From Streptomyces sp. NRRL F-5126 (GTDB taxonomy: Bacteria; Actinomycetota; Actinomycetes; Streptomycetales; Streptomycetaceae): a stretch of DNA of 64,000 bases. Where the stretch lies: positions 124,001 through 188,000 of the forward strand of contig NZ_JOFZ01000001.1 in NCBI RefSeq assembly GCF_000721265.1, written 5' to 3'. Below are positions 26,514-34,371 of this stretch, in pieces. A program made the translations under genes and the position numbers. Every line of letters begins with the position of its first letter. Positions within the stretch are counted from its first letter, which is position 1. The notes under the pieces were generated by a model. It worked only from the letters and a program-made list of their open reading frames with translations, ran no database searches and was not told the origin of the DNA.

Positions 26514-26893
26514 GGTATGTCTCCTATGTCAGTGGTCTTCCGCCGGTCCAAGTCTTCTGCGTCCAGGGGGTGCGGCGCGCTGGTGCGCAGCGCAGTGTTT
26601 TCCCTCGGGTTTCCCCCACCCCACTGCTGCGGCCTGCGGGCCCCCTGGACCCGAGCGGTAAAGACCACGTTAAGGATCGCCGCCCCACCGCCACGTCCTC
26701 CGGCGGGACGAACGGACCCTGGGCAGGAGTGAGGAGATACCCCTAAGGGCAGTCCACCCCCGGGTTGAGCCCGGGGGTGGAGGACGGCGGGAGACGTGCA
26801 GGCGGGCGGCCGATGGCCGCAGAACGCACCGCCGCCCCGGCCCCCAGCGCCGAACGCGACGGGGAGACCGGGGCGGACCGGACGGGAACCGGC
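26514..26893. other. Intergenic spacer with promoter space and one terminator
   Basis: 380 bp without a gene, between the ATPase remnant and the deaminase/SUKH-4 gene, both on the minus strand. It should hold the promoter of the ABC unit near 26514-26680, where the sequence is less GC-rich. A hairpin at 26753-26781 is listed separately. No conserved small reading frame was seen. Confidence 0.6.
26753..26781 (-). terminator. Terminator hairpin after deaminase/SUKH-4 gene
   Basis: Perfect 12-bp stem (26753-26764 with 26770-26781) and a 5-nt loop TTGAG, about 110 nt downstream of the stop at 26894. Confidence 0.75.
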
Positions 26894-29680
26894 CTAGAGC
26901 AGGCCGTCCCACATCTGTTCGAGCAGTACCGACCACCAGCTCTCCGGCGACGACAGCGCCGCCGGATCGAGCGCCGCCAACTGCGCCTGGAAATCGACCG
27001 TCCAGCGCCCCGCCTGCTCGGGCGTGAGGCCGAACCGCAGCCGCCACATCCGGCCGAGCATCGCCATGCACCGTACGAACTGCGGCAGCCCCGAGTTCAC
27101 GAACTGCGGCGACGCGGGCGCCCCACCGGGCCCCGCCTCCACCGGCACGGCCATGATGTGCGCCGTGCCGTACTGCACGCACAGCGACCGGCCGAAGTCC
27201 GTGCCCACCACCAGGTACGACGACGCGTCGGACGCCGCCTGCACCTGCCGCTGCGCCGCGATCTCCGCGAGCGTGGGGATCACCGGTTGCGCCGGCTGCG
27301 CCCAGAAGAACGGCCCGAAGTCTGCGGGCAGCCCCGCCCACACGAGCGTCTGCGCCACGATCTCCGGCACGCCCTGCCGGGACACCGCGTTCTGGTCGTA
27401 ACGGCAGATGCCCTGCGGGCCGAACGCGCCCAGCATCTCCTGCTGGATCGCCTCGGGCGGCACCGGCGGCGCGGGCGGCACAGGCGGCAGCGGGGCACGC
27501 ACCGGCGCGGGCCGCGCGGGCCCATCCGCGACCTGGTGCAACTCGCCCTGGTGCGTCAGCAGATGCCGCATGCCCTGCTGCCGGCTCGCGTGGTCCTGCC
27601 CGTACGGTGCCACGCTCGTGATCCGCACCTGCGGCCACATCTCGCGGATCATCCGCGCGCAGTAGCCGCCGGGCAGCTCGCACGACTCCAGCTCCGTGTG
27701 CAGTTCAAGCACTTGCTGCGGCGGCACGTTCATGGCGCGCAGCTCGTGCAGCAACTGCCACTCCGGGTGCGGAGTCCCGGGCGCGGAGCGGCGGATCAGG
27801 CGCGCCTCGGAGCCGTCGGGCGCGCGGTAGCGCAGCACGGCCTGGTAGCCGGGGCCGACGGTCGGCACGCCGGGCGGCGTCTGCGGATACCCGTACGCGG
27901 CGGGCTGCGGCACGCCGGGCTGCACGGGCGGCGGCGACCCCGCGCCCTGCGGCGCTCCGGGCGGCGGCGGAGGCGGCACCGGCCCGCTGCCGCCCGGCTG
28001 GTGCGGGTCGGCGAACACGGTCGCCGCGTGGTGCACGCCGGGCGGGTTCGGCGGCCCGGGAGGCCGCGGCCCCTCGGGGGCGCCCTCCAGCGAGGGCGCG
28101 AGCTGCGTCGGCACGTAACCGCCCGCGACACCCGGCGCGCCCGGGGGCCCGGGGGGCGGCGGCGTGGCCGCCATGCCGCCCGCCGGGGCATTCCCGGCCG
28201 CGGGCGGCAGCGGGGCCGACGGGTGCGGCTGCGCGGCGCTGGGCGCGGGCGTGCCACCGGGGGTGGGGGGCACGGCCGGCTCGACCGAGGTCGGCGGCAA
28301 CTGGCTGCCGCCGTCCATCAGCGCGGTGGGCACATCGGGGCCCACGGCGGGCGGCGCCGCGCCGTCGCCGCCGGCGCCAGGGACGGGCGGCGAGAAGACC
28401 GTGGCGGGCAGCGGCACCGACCCGCTGTCGGACGGGCCGTTGGTGTCGGTCCCCTCCCACGGAGTCGCACCGCCGGGCGCGGCCCCGGCCGCCGGTGCGG
28501 CCTGCGGAGCAGCCGCCGCGGGAGCACCCGCGCCGGGCCCCTCGGCAGACGACTGACCGGAGGCCTGGGCCGCGCCAGGCAGCGAACCGGCGCTCGTGCC
28601 GGGACCCGAGACCGAGCCGCCGGAGCCCGGGCGCCCGTCCGACGCCGCAGGCGCCCCCGCGGCGGTGCTCCCGGCAGGCACAGGACCGGAGGGCGCCGCA
28701 CCCGGCAACGAGCCCGGACCCGCAGCCGTGGCCTGGGTCGCACCCGGGCCGGAGCCCGGGCCCGAACGCCCGTCCGGAGCCGGGGCGCCGGGCGATCCCG
28801 CAGCCGCCGAGGGGCCGCCCTGGCCCGGAGCGCCGTCCGAAGCCGCCGCAGGCGCCGCTCCACCGATCCCCGGCCCGGAGGCGGGGCCGGAACCCGCGAC
28901 AGGAGCCGCGCCCGCACCCGGAGCCGGGGCCGAAGGGCCGACCGGCGCCGCAGCCGAAGCCGACGCCGCAGAAACGCCACCACCGGAACCCGGCCCGGAC
29001 GCCGACCCGGAACCCGGGGCGGGAGCCGCGCCCGCACCCGCGCCCGGGGCCGAAGGGCCGACCGGCGCCGCAGCCGAAGCCGACGCCGCAGGAACGCCAC
29101 CACCGGAGCCCGAGCCGGACACCGGCCCGGAACCCGGGGCGGGAGCCGCGCCCCCACCCGCGCCCGGGGCCGAAGGGCCGACCGGCTCCGGCACCGCAGC
29201 CGAAGCCGCCGCAGGAACGCCACCGCCGGAGCCCGGCCCGGACGCCGACCCGGAACCCGGGGCGGGAGCCGCGCCCCGCGGCGCCGCCGCGTCCGCGCGG
29301 TGGTCCGGGATGCCCAGCTTGTCCGCCGCCTCCTGCAGCCACTCCGGGGGCGTGAGCAGGAACGACGTCTGGTTCAGGTCGATCCGCTCCGGAGCCTTCG
29401 GCGCGGGGGCGGATCCACCCACCGCCCCGTACTCCTCCTCGTACCTGCGGATCACCTCGCCCACCGAGACCCCGGGCCACAGCGACACGTCGCCGCTGTC
29501 ACGCGCGATCACCAGCCGCTGCCGTCCGCCACCGCCGACGGGCCCGCCCTCGCGGTCCTGCGACCACACCACGAAACCCAGATCGAACTCCCGCACCAGC
29601 ACCTCACGGTGCTGGTAGGCGGGCAGGCCGCCGTTCACCCACTCCTCGCCGCGCTCCTGCGCCTGCGCGAACGTCACCAT
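26894..29680 (-). CDS. Deaminase and SUKH-4 immunity domains fused through a long Pro/Ala-rich linker
   Basis: 928 aa. Residues 1-95 look like a YrhB/Imm35 immunity domain (LVREFDLGFVVWSQDREGG ... VSLWPGVSVGEVIRRYEEEYG). Residues about 110-600 are a low-complexity Pro/Ala/Gly linker with 40-residue repeats. Residues about 610-700 carry deaminase-superfamily metal motifs: His638-Pro-Glu640 (GTPHPEWQLLHEL) and Cys667 to Cys674 (ELESCELPGGYC). The C-terminus (about 740-928) is a SUKH-4 immunity domain (SYLVVGTDFGRSLCVQYGTAHIMAVP). Toxin-type and immunity-type domains in one chain without a secretion signal is unusual. Eight nt after the SUKH gene, with its Shine-Dalgarno overlapping that gene's end: an operon. 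Confidence 0.82.
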   Translation of the reverse strand: MVTFAQAQERGEEWVNGGLPAYQHREVLVREFDLGFVVWSQDREGGPVGGGGRQRLVIARDSGDVSLWPGVSVGEVIRRYEEEYGAVGGSAPAPKAPERIDLNQTSFLLTPPEWLQEAADKLGIPDHRADAAAPRGAAPAPGSGSASGPGSGGGVPAAASAAVPEPVGPSAPGAGGGAAPAPGSGPVSGSGSGGGVPAASASAAAPVGPSAPGAGAGAAPAPGSGSASGPGSGGGVSAASASAAAPVGPSAPAPGAGAAPVAGSGPASGPGIGGAAPAAASDGAPGQGGPSAAAGSPGAPAPDGRSGPGSGPGATQATAAGPGSLPGAAPSGPVPAGSTAAGAPAASDGRPGSGGSVSGPGTSAGSLPGAAQASGQSSAEGPGAGAPAAAAPQAAPAAGAAPGGATPWEGTDTNGPSDSGSVPLPATVFSPPVPGAGGDGAAPPAVGPDVPTALMDGGSQLPPTSVEPAVPPTPGGTPAPSAAQPHPSAPLPPAAGNAPAGGMAATPPPPGPPGAPGVAGGYVPTQLAPSLEGAPEGPRPPGPPNPPGVHHAATVFADPHQPGGSGPVPPPPPPGAPQGAGSPPPVQPGVPQPAAYGYPQTPPGVPTVGPGYQAVLRYRAPDGSEARLIRRSAPGTPHPEWQLLHELRAMNVPPQQVLELHTELESCELPGGYCARMIREMWPQVRITSVAPYGQDHASRQQGMRHLLTHQGELHQVADGPARPAPVRAPLPPVPPAPPVPPEAIQQEMLGAFGPQGICRYDQNAVSRQGVPEIVAQTLVWAGLPADFGPFFWAQPAQPVIPTLAEIAAQRQVQAASDASSYLVVGTDFGRSLCVQYGTAHIMAVPVEAGPGGAPASPQFVNSGLPQFVRCMAMLGRMWRLRFGLTPEQAGRWTVDFQAQLAALDPAALSSPESWWSVLLEQMWDGLL
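28901..29273. repeat. 120-bp tandem repeats in linker coding region
   Basis: Units begin at 28901, 29021, 29141 and 29264 (GGGAGCCGCG or one mismatch), a period of 120, 120 and 123 bp. They encode 40-residue Ala/Pro/Gly-rich units of the linker. High identity between copies suggests recent duplication and copy-number change. Confidence 0.9.
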
Positions 29681-29687
29681 CCCGCGC

Positions 29688-30665
29688 TCACCCCTCCACC
29701 GGGACGGCGCGCGCGAAGCCGCCGTCCACCATCAGGTTCGCCACGGTCTCCAGCTCGGGCGGGCTGCCCGCGAGCCGCTCGAGGAACGCGTCGAAATCGT
29801 CACCGCACGGCAGCAGCAGCCGCTCCATGCGCTCCTGGACGTCCATGCCATCCCGGTCGCGGGCGTCGTCGTACGGGCAGAACCAGACCGACCCGAGCCG
29901 GTCCCCCCTGACCTTCACCGCCAGGATCCCGCCCTGCACGAACGCGACCCCCAGGAAGTCCTTCGTCAAATGGTCGCGCAGGCACTTGTTCACGTACACG
30001 AGATCGTTGACGGCCGCCTCGTCGCGCACCGAGAAGAACGGCTGGTCCACCAGCAGCCCCAACTCGGCGTCCAGCGCCACGCCCACCGGAGCGCATCCGC
30101 CCGCCGCCTTCAAGAACGACCGGTAGGCGCCCGGCAGCCGGTACCCGAGCTCCTCCTCCGCGCCCGCCACCAGCTCCTCGCCGACCGGCAGCCCGCCCTT
30201 CGGCAGCCCGAAATGCGCCGGCCGCGTCTCCTGCAAGGGGCGCGTGCCCCGCTTCGCCAGGTCGACCGGCGCCGTCGCGAGACCACCGTGGTGCCGCAGC
30301 AGCGCCTTCACCTCCACCGGCACGAGCAGCAGCCTGCGCGAACCCGCCTCGTGGTGCCACGTCCAGCCGTGCGGCGTCGCCACCGCCGGGATCGTGTCCC
30401 ACAACTCGTGCCCCGCCGCGCTCGACGCCGCGTTCGCCGACACATAGTCCGTCAGCCGCAGTTCGTCCACCCCGAACCCCGCCGGGGGCTCCGCGATCTC
30501 CGCCACCGCACGCGCATACGGCGCGAACCGCGGGTAACCGCCGCCGTCGACCCGCACACCCGCCGGATACCTGGCCGCCCGCACCGGATCCGGAAAACGC
30601 ACGAGCTGCCCCGCGTAGGCCGCGTTCGGTGGCGCGGCGTGCTGCCCGAGCCGACCTGTCGTCAT
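29688..30665 (-). CDS. SMI1/KNR4 (SUKH) family protein
   Basis: 325 aa. The first 170 residues are not recognised; they include PDPVRAARYPAGVRVDGGG and YVSANAASSAAGHELWDTIPAV. Residues about 185-310 form a SUKH/SMI1 domain: LVAGAEEELGYRLPGAYRSF, LKAAGGCAPVGVAL, then FLGVAFVQGGILAVKVRGD and GSVWFCPYDDARDRDG. SUKH proteins are immunity proteins for nuclease and deaminase toxins in polymorphic systems. No signal peptide, so cytosolic. ATG start with AGGGGG upstream. Directly upstream of the deaminase/SUKH-4 gene and divergent from a YwqJ-type deaminase gene. Confidence 0.85.
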   Translation of the reverse strand: MTTGRLGQHAAPPNAAYAGQLVRFPDPVRAARYPAGVRVDGGGYPRFAPYARAVAEIAEPPAGFGVDELRLTDYVSANAASSAAGHELWDTIPAVATPHGWTWHHEAGSRRLLLVPVEVKALLRHHGGLATAPVDLAKRGTRPLQETRPAHFGLPKGGLPVGEELVAGAEEELGYRLPGAYRSFLKAAGGCAPVGVALDAELGLLVDQPFFSVRDEAAVNDLVYVNKCLRDHLTKDFLGVAFVQGGILAVKVRGDRLGSVWFCPYDDARDRDGMDVQERMERLLLPCGDDFDAFLERLAGSPPELETVANLMVDGGFARAVPVEG

Positions 30666-30960
30666 GGCGCTTGCCCCCTGCTGATGCTGGCTGTTGCGGC
30701 ACAGCCTATGCGGTGGGACGGCGCCGCGGACCTGCGCGGCCACCCCCCGCGGCCGGCCCGTGCCCGGCGGGGCCACGCACCGCGGCACGAAACACCCGCA
30801 CCTGTCACCAACTGTCACGATCGCGTGACCGTACGCCGACGGCACGCCACGAAGTTCGCCCCCGCTACCCGATCTGCCCCCACATTTGGCAGGCTGTTCC
30901 CGCGCACCGGGGGACGTGAGCCCGCACACGACGCACAGCGGGCACGGGAGGGTACGGACA

Positions 30961-31518
30961 TTGCACACGGCACAAACGGACACCGAGACAGACGCACGGA
31001 CCGACGCTCAGGCAGGCGCGCGGCCCGCCGCACAGGGCGACCCCAGACTGGGCTGGAGCAGCACGCAGCCCGACCCCGCGCCCCACCCGGGACACCGCCG
31101 CGACGGCATCCTGCCCGCCGTCGCCGCCGCGCTCTCCGTCCGCGGCCAGACCCTCACCTGCACCGCGGGCAAGGCCGACCAGCCGCCCCGGCTGCACCCC
31201 CTCGTCCAGGACTTCCTCGACACGCTCGCCACCGCCCAGCGGGAACGGTTCACCGGACGCTGCCCCGAAGCGATCCTGCTCTCGCGCCACCTCACCGCCG
31301 CCGAAGCCGACCGTTCCAAACGCGCCCGCAAGAAGCCCCTCACCCAGGGCGAGGCCAGGCGCTCCCTCAAACACGCCAAACTCACCGCCCGACGCATCCG
31401 CGAGGACGGCGACCCCCTGCACGGCGGCTACGCGCCGCCCTGCCGCTCCTGCGCACCGCTCCTCGACCACTTCGGGGTGCGCCACGTCGACCCCTCCGAC
31501 CACGCCGCCACGGACTGA
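30961..31518 (+). CDS. YwqJ-related putative deaminase
   Basis: 185 aa from TTG at 30961, chosen because GGGAGGG lies 8 nt upstream; an earlier in-frame GTG near 30916 is possible. The first 60 residues are low-complexity. The domain begins at RRDGILPAVAAALSVRG. The metal motif is GRC101PE103AILLSRHL, with Cys replacing the usual His as in YwqJ-type toxin deaminases, and the second motif is PPC161RSC164. YwqJ-like domains normally sit at the C-termini of secreted polymorphic toxins; here the domain stands alone without export signal. Divergent from the SUKH operon and followed by a SUKH-3 gene, its likely partner. Confidence 0.85.
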   Translation: MHTAQTDTETDARTDAQAGARPAAQGDPRLGWSSTQPDPAPHPGHRRDGILPAVAAALSVRGQTLTCTAGKADQPPRLHPLVQDFLDTLATAQRERFTGRCPEAILLSRHLTAAEADRSKRARKKPLTQGEARRSLKHAKLTARRIREDGDPLHGGYAPPCRSCAPLLDHFGVRHVDPSDHAATD

Positions 31519-31546
31519 CCCGCACGGCCCCTCGCGACGAGCGCCC

Positions 31547-31594
31547 GGCACAGGCACCGGCACAGGCACCGGCACCGGCACCGGCACCGGCACA
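31547..31594. repeat. Hexanucleotide microsatellite GGCAC(C/A), 8 copies
   Basis: Eight uninterrupted 6-bp units differing only at the last base, between the deaminase and SUKH-3 genes. Not coding in either gene. Confidence 0.95.
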
Positions 31595-31631
31595 CCGAAG
31601 CAGAACAGAAGAACGGCAGAACGGCTGACCC

Positions 31632-32126
31632 ATGCCCGACCTCTCCACCACCCGCTTCCCCGTCCCCGTCGACGCCGCACTGCGCGACGCCGGCTGGCAG
31701 CCAGGACGCTGGGACATCAAGCAGGCCGAGGAGTGGGCCGACACCGTCAGCGCCCACATCACCCCCGCGGGGCACCGCCACCGCGTCTTCCCCGCCGCCG
31801 TCGAAGCCTGGGCCGAATTCGGCAACCTCACCATCGCCCCCCTGGGCCCCGGCCGCCAGATCGCCCCCGCGACAGTCCGCATCGGCCCGCTCGCCGGCCT
31901 CCACCTCGCCCGCACCCTCTCCGACCTCGGACGCTCCCTCGACACCGAGATCAGCCCGCTCGGCGAGGAGGGCGACGCCCAGGCCGTCCTCGCCATCGAC
32001 CGCACCGGCCGCGTCTACAGCATCGACCACACAGGCGACTGGTACCTCGGCCCCGACATCGACACCGCGCTCGGCACCCTGCTCACCGGCCTCGAACCCG
32101 CCAGACTCACCCCCGGCACGGACTGA
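31632..32126 (+). CDS. SUKH-3 family immunity-like protein
   Basis: 164 aa. It matches SUKH-3: SRFP-type opening TTRFPVPVDAALRDAGWQPGR, then AEEWADTVSAHITPAGHRHRVFPAAVEAWAEFGNL, and the C-terminal AVLAIDRTGRVYSIDHTGDWYLGPDIDTALGTLLTG. Typical length, no signal peptide. SUKH-3 genes often neighbour YwqJ-type deaminases in Streptomyces, consistent with neutralising it; this is inference. It starts 113 nt after the deaminase gene, with a microsatellite between, and no clear Shine-Dalgarno is seen before the ATG. Confidence 0.88.
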   Translation: MPDLSTTRFPVPVDAALRDAGWQPGRWDIKQAEEWADTVSAHITPAGHRHRVFPAAVEAWAEFGNLTIAPLGPGRQIAPATVRIGPLAGLHLARTLSDLGRSLDTEISPLGEEGDAQAVLAIDRTGRVYSIDHTGDWYLGPDIDTALGTLLTGLEPARLTPGTD

Positions 32127-32249
32127 CCGCACCCCCGAGAGGCACGCGGACCCGTTCCGCCGCACCATGGGAACGGGCGACACCCGCCCACCCGGAACGC
32201 TCCCCAGGAGCGGGGCGGACGCCGACGCGAGCCAGCCCGGGAGGCCGCG

Positions 32250-34334
32250 ATGCACACCTTCCGCGAACCGAGCGGCGGACCTCCCATGATCAGCGAATCG
32301 GGGCGCGTCGCCCAGACCGCGCTCAGCGCCAACGGCATGGGCGTCTTCCTCTGGGACGTGAACACCGGGGTGATGCGGTACAACGACGCCGGCCTCGCCG
32401 TCATGGGCATCAGCCCCCACGAATGGGACGGCAGGCTCGAAACCCTCGGTGAACGCATGGTCGACACAGAGCTCCCCGCCGTCCAGGCACGCGTCGAACG
32501 CGCACTCGCGGACGGAACCAGCTTCAGCCTCTACTTCCGCGTACGGCTCCCCGGCAACTCACTGCGCTGGACCCACACACAAGGCCGAGTCGTCTCCGAC
32601 GGGCAAGGCCGGCCCTCCCGCGTCATCGGCATCATCAGGGACGCCAGCCAGGAACTCCTCGCCGTCGACCAGACGGAACAAGTACGCAAGGCACGCAGCG
32701 ACCGGCGCCGCCAAGCCGCCATCGCCGGCTCGCTCAACGAGGCGCTCGCCGGCGCCGTCACCGTCAGCGACGTCGCACAAGCCGTCACCAGCACCGAACT
32801 CCTCCACCAACTCGGCGCCGCCACCATCGCACTCGGCCTCGTCGACGACGGCCGGGTCGTACCCGCCGGATCCAACAACCTGCCCGACAACTGGGTGCAG
32901 AACGTCCACCTCGGACGCTTCGACGAACCACTCCCCCTCAGCGACGTCATCCGCACCGGCGAACCCGTCTTCATCACCAGCCGCGAGCAGTACATCGAGA
33001 AATACCCGGCCCTGCGGCCCCTGCTCGCCCAGATCCCCGACGCCACCGCCGCCGCCTACCTGCCCCTCATCGCCCACGGCTCACCCATCGGCGCCATCGG
33101 ACTCTCCTACAACGGCAAAGCACACTTCACCCAGGACGAACAGACCGTGCTCACCGCCGTCAGCACCACCATCGCCCAATCGCTCCAACGCGCCCTGCTC
33201 TACGACAGCGAACACGAACTCGCCAGCGGACTCCAAGCGGCCATGCTCCCCCAGACCATGCCCCACGTACCCGGCGTCGACCTCACCGTCCGCTACCGCC
33301 CCGCGCACCCCCCGGGAGACGTCGGCGGCGACTGGTACGACGCCATCCTCCTGCCCGGCGGCCAGATCGTCGCCGTCGTCGGCGACGTCGAAGGACACGA
33401 CGTCACAGCCGCCGCCGTCATGGGCCAACTACGCATCGCACTCCACGCCTACGCCGACGAAGGCCACCCGCCGGCCACCATCATGGCCCGCACCTCCGCA
33501 TTCCTCGCCGAATCCGACACCGACCGCCTCGCCACCTGCATCCTCGTCCACCTCGACCCCGCCACAGGACGCATGGTCACCGTACGAGCGGGACACACAC
33601 CGCCCGCCCTGCGCCGCCCCGGCAACGGCGCCGCCTGGATCGACACCGCCGGCGGCCTCCCCCTCGGCCTCACCGAACCCACCGGCTTCCACACCTACCC
33701 GGAAACGGAGACCACCCTCGAACCCGACGCCACCCTGCTGCTGTACACCGACGGACTGCTCGAAACACGCACAGCCGGCATCGACACCGACACCAGACTC
33801 CTCAACACCCTGCGAACAGGCCCCCAGGACCCGGACCCACTCGCCGACCACCTCATCAACACCATGGCCACCTGCACAGGAGAGGAAGACGACGTCGCAC
33901 TCCTGCTCCTGCGCCGAACCACCCACAAACCCACCGCAACACGCACCCCGCGCATCACCGTTTCCATCAGCCGCAACAACCCGGACAGCCTCCACACCGC
34001 CCGCCGCACCCTGCGCACCGCCCTGCGCCAATGGTCACTCGAACCACTCCGCGACACCGCCGAACTCCTCGCCTGCGAACTCACCACCAACGCCCTGCTC
34101 CACACCCACGGCACCGTCACCCTCACCGCCACACCCGTCGAAACCGACAGGCGCACCCTCCGCCTCACCGTCACCGACACCTCATCCGCCCCACCCCGGC
34201 GCCGAAGCGCCACGGAACAATCCACGTCGGGACGCGGCCTGGTACTCGTCGAGGAACTCGCCACCGCATGGGGCGTCACGGCGCGCGGCAACGGCAAGGC
34301 CGTCTGGTGCGACATACCGCTCGTCCGCGACTGA
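32250..34334 (+). CDS. PAS-GAF-SpoIIE protein phosphatase with C-terminal ATPase domain
   Basis: 694 aa. Domain order: PAS (about 15-135; FLWDVNTGVMRYNDAGLAVMG), GAF (about 165-310), PP2C/SpoIIE phosphatase (about 325-550; PPGDVGGDWYDAILLPGG and VGDVEGHDVTAAAVMGQLR with metal Asp residues), and a HATPase_c anti-sigma-like domain (about 570-690; ELLACELTTNALLHTHG). Such proteins control sigma factors through anti-sigma and anti-anti-sigma proteins by partner switching, responding to signals through PAS/GAF. No cognate anti-sigma antagonist gene is adjacent. ATG 32250 has GGGAGG upstream; a second ATG at 32286 is less supported. A histidine kinase gene converges on it. Confidence 0.93.
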   Translation: MHTFREPSGGPPMISESGRVAQTALSANGMGVFLWDVNTGVMRYNDAGLAVMGISPHEWDGRLETLGERMVDTELPAVQARVERALADGTSFSLYFRVRLPGNSLRWTHTQGRVVSDGQGRPSRVIGIIRDASQELLAVDQTEQVRKARSDRRRQAAIAGSLNEALAGAVTVSDVAQAVTSTELLHQLGAATIALGLVDDGRVVPAGSNNLPDNWVQNVHLGRFDEPLPLSDVIRTGEPVFITSREQYIEKYPALRPLLAQIPDATAAAYLPLIAHGSPIGAIGLSYNGKAHFTQDEQTVLTAVSTTIAQSLQRALLYDSEHELASGLQAAMLPQTMPHVPGVDLTVRYRPAHPPGDVGGDWYDAILLPGGQIVAVVGDVEGHDVTAAAVMGQLRIALHAYADEGHPPATIMARTSAFLAESDTDRLATCILVHLDPATGRMVTVRAGHTPPALRRPGNGAAWIDTAGGLPLGLTEPTGFHTYPETETTLEPDATLLLYTDGLLETRTAGIDTDTRLLNTLRTGPQDPDPLADHLINTMATCTGEEDDVALLLLRRTTHKPTATRTPRITVSISRNNPDSLHTARRTLRTALRQWSLEPLRDTAELLACELTTNALLHTHGTVTLTATPVETDRRTLRLTVTDTSSAPPRRRSATEQSTSGRGLVLVEELATAWGVTARGNGKAVWCDIPLVRD

Positions 34335-34371
34335 CAACGCCGCGCGCCGGCGTTTCGGCCACGACGCCCGC

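Noticed and set aside
22845..26732. Plus-strand open frame of about 1300 codons opposite the ABC permease
   Set aside because: Antisense of mfd end and permease; His/Arg-rich, no recognisable domain.
28901..29273. Regular repeats considered as a CRISPR array
   Set aside because: Units are 120 bp, nearly identical throughout with no variable spacers, and lie inside a coding frame; no cas genes in the window.
26765..29911. Plus-strand open frame opposite the deaminase/SUKH-4 gene
   Set aside because: Mirror of the Pro/Ala-rich linker; the minus-strand frame carries real domains at both ends.
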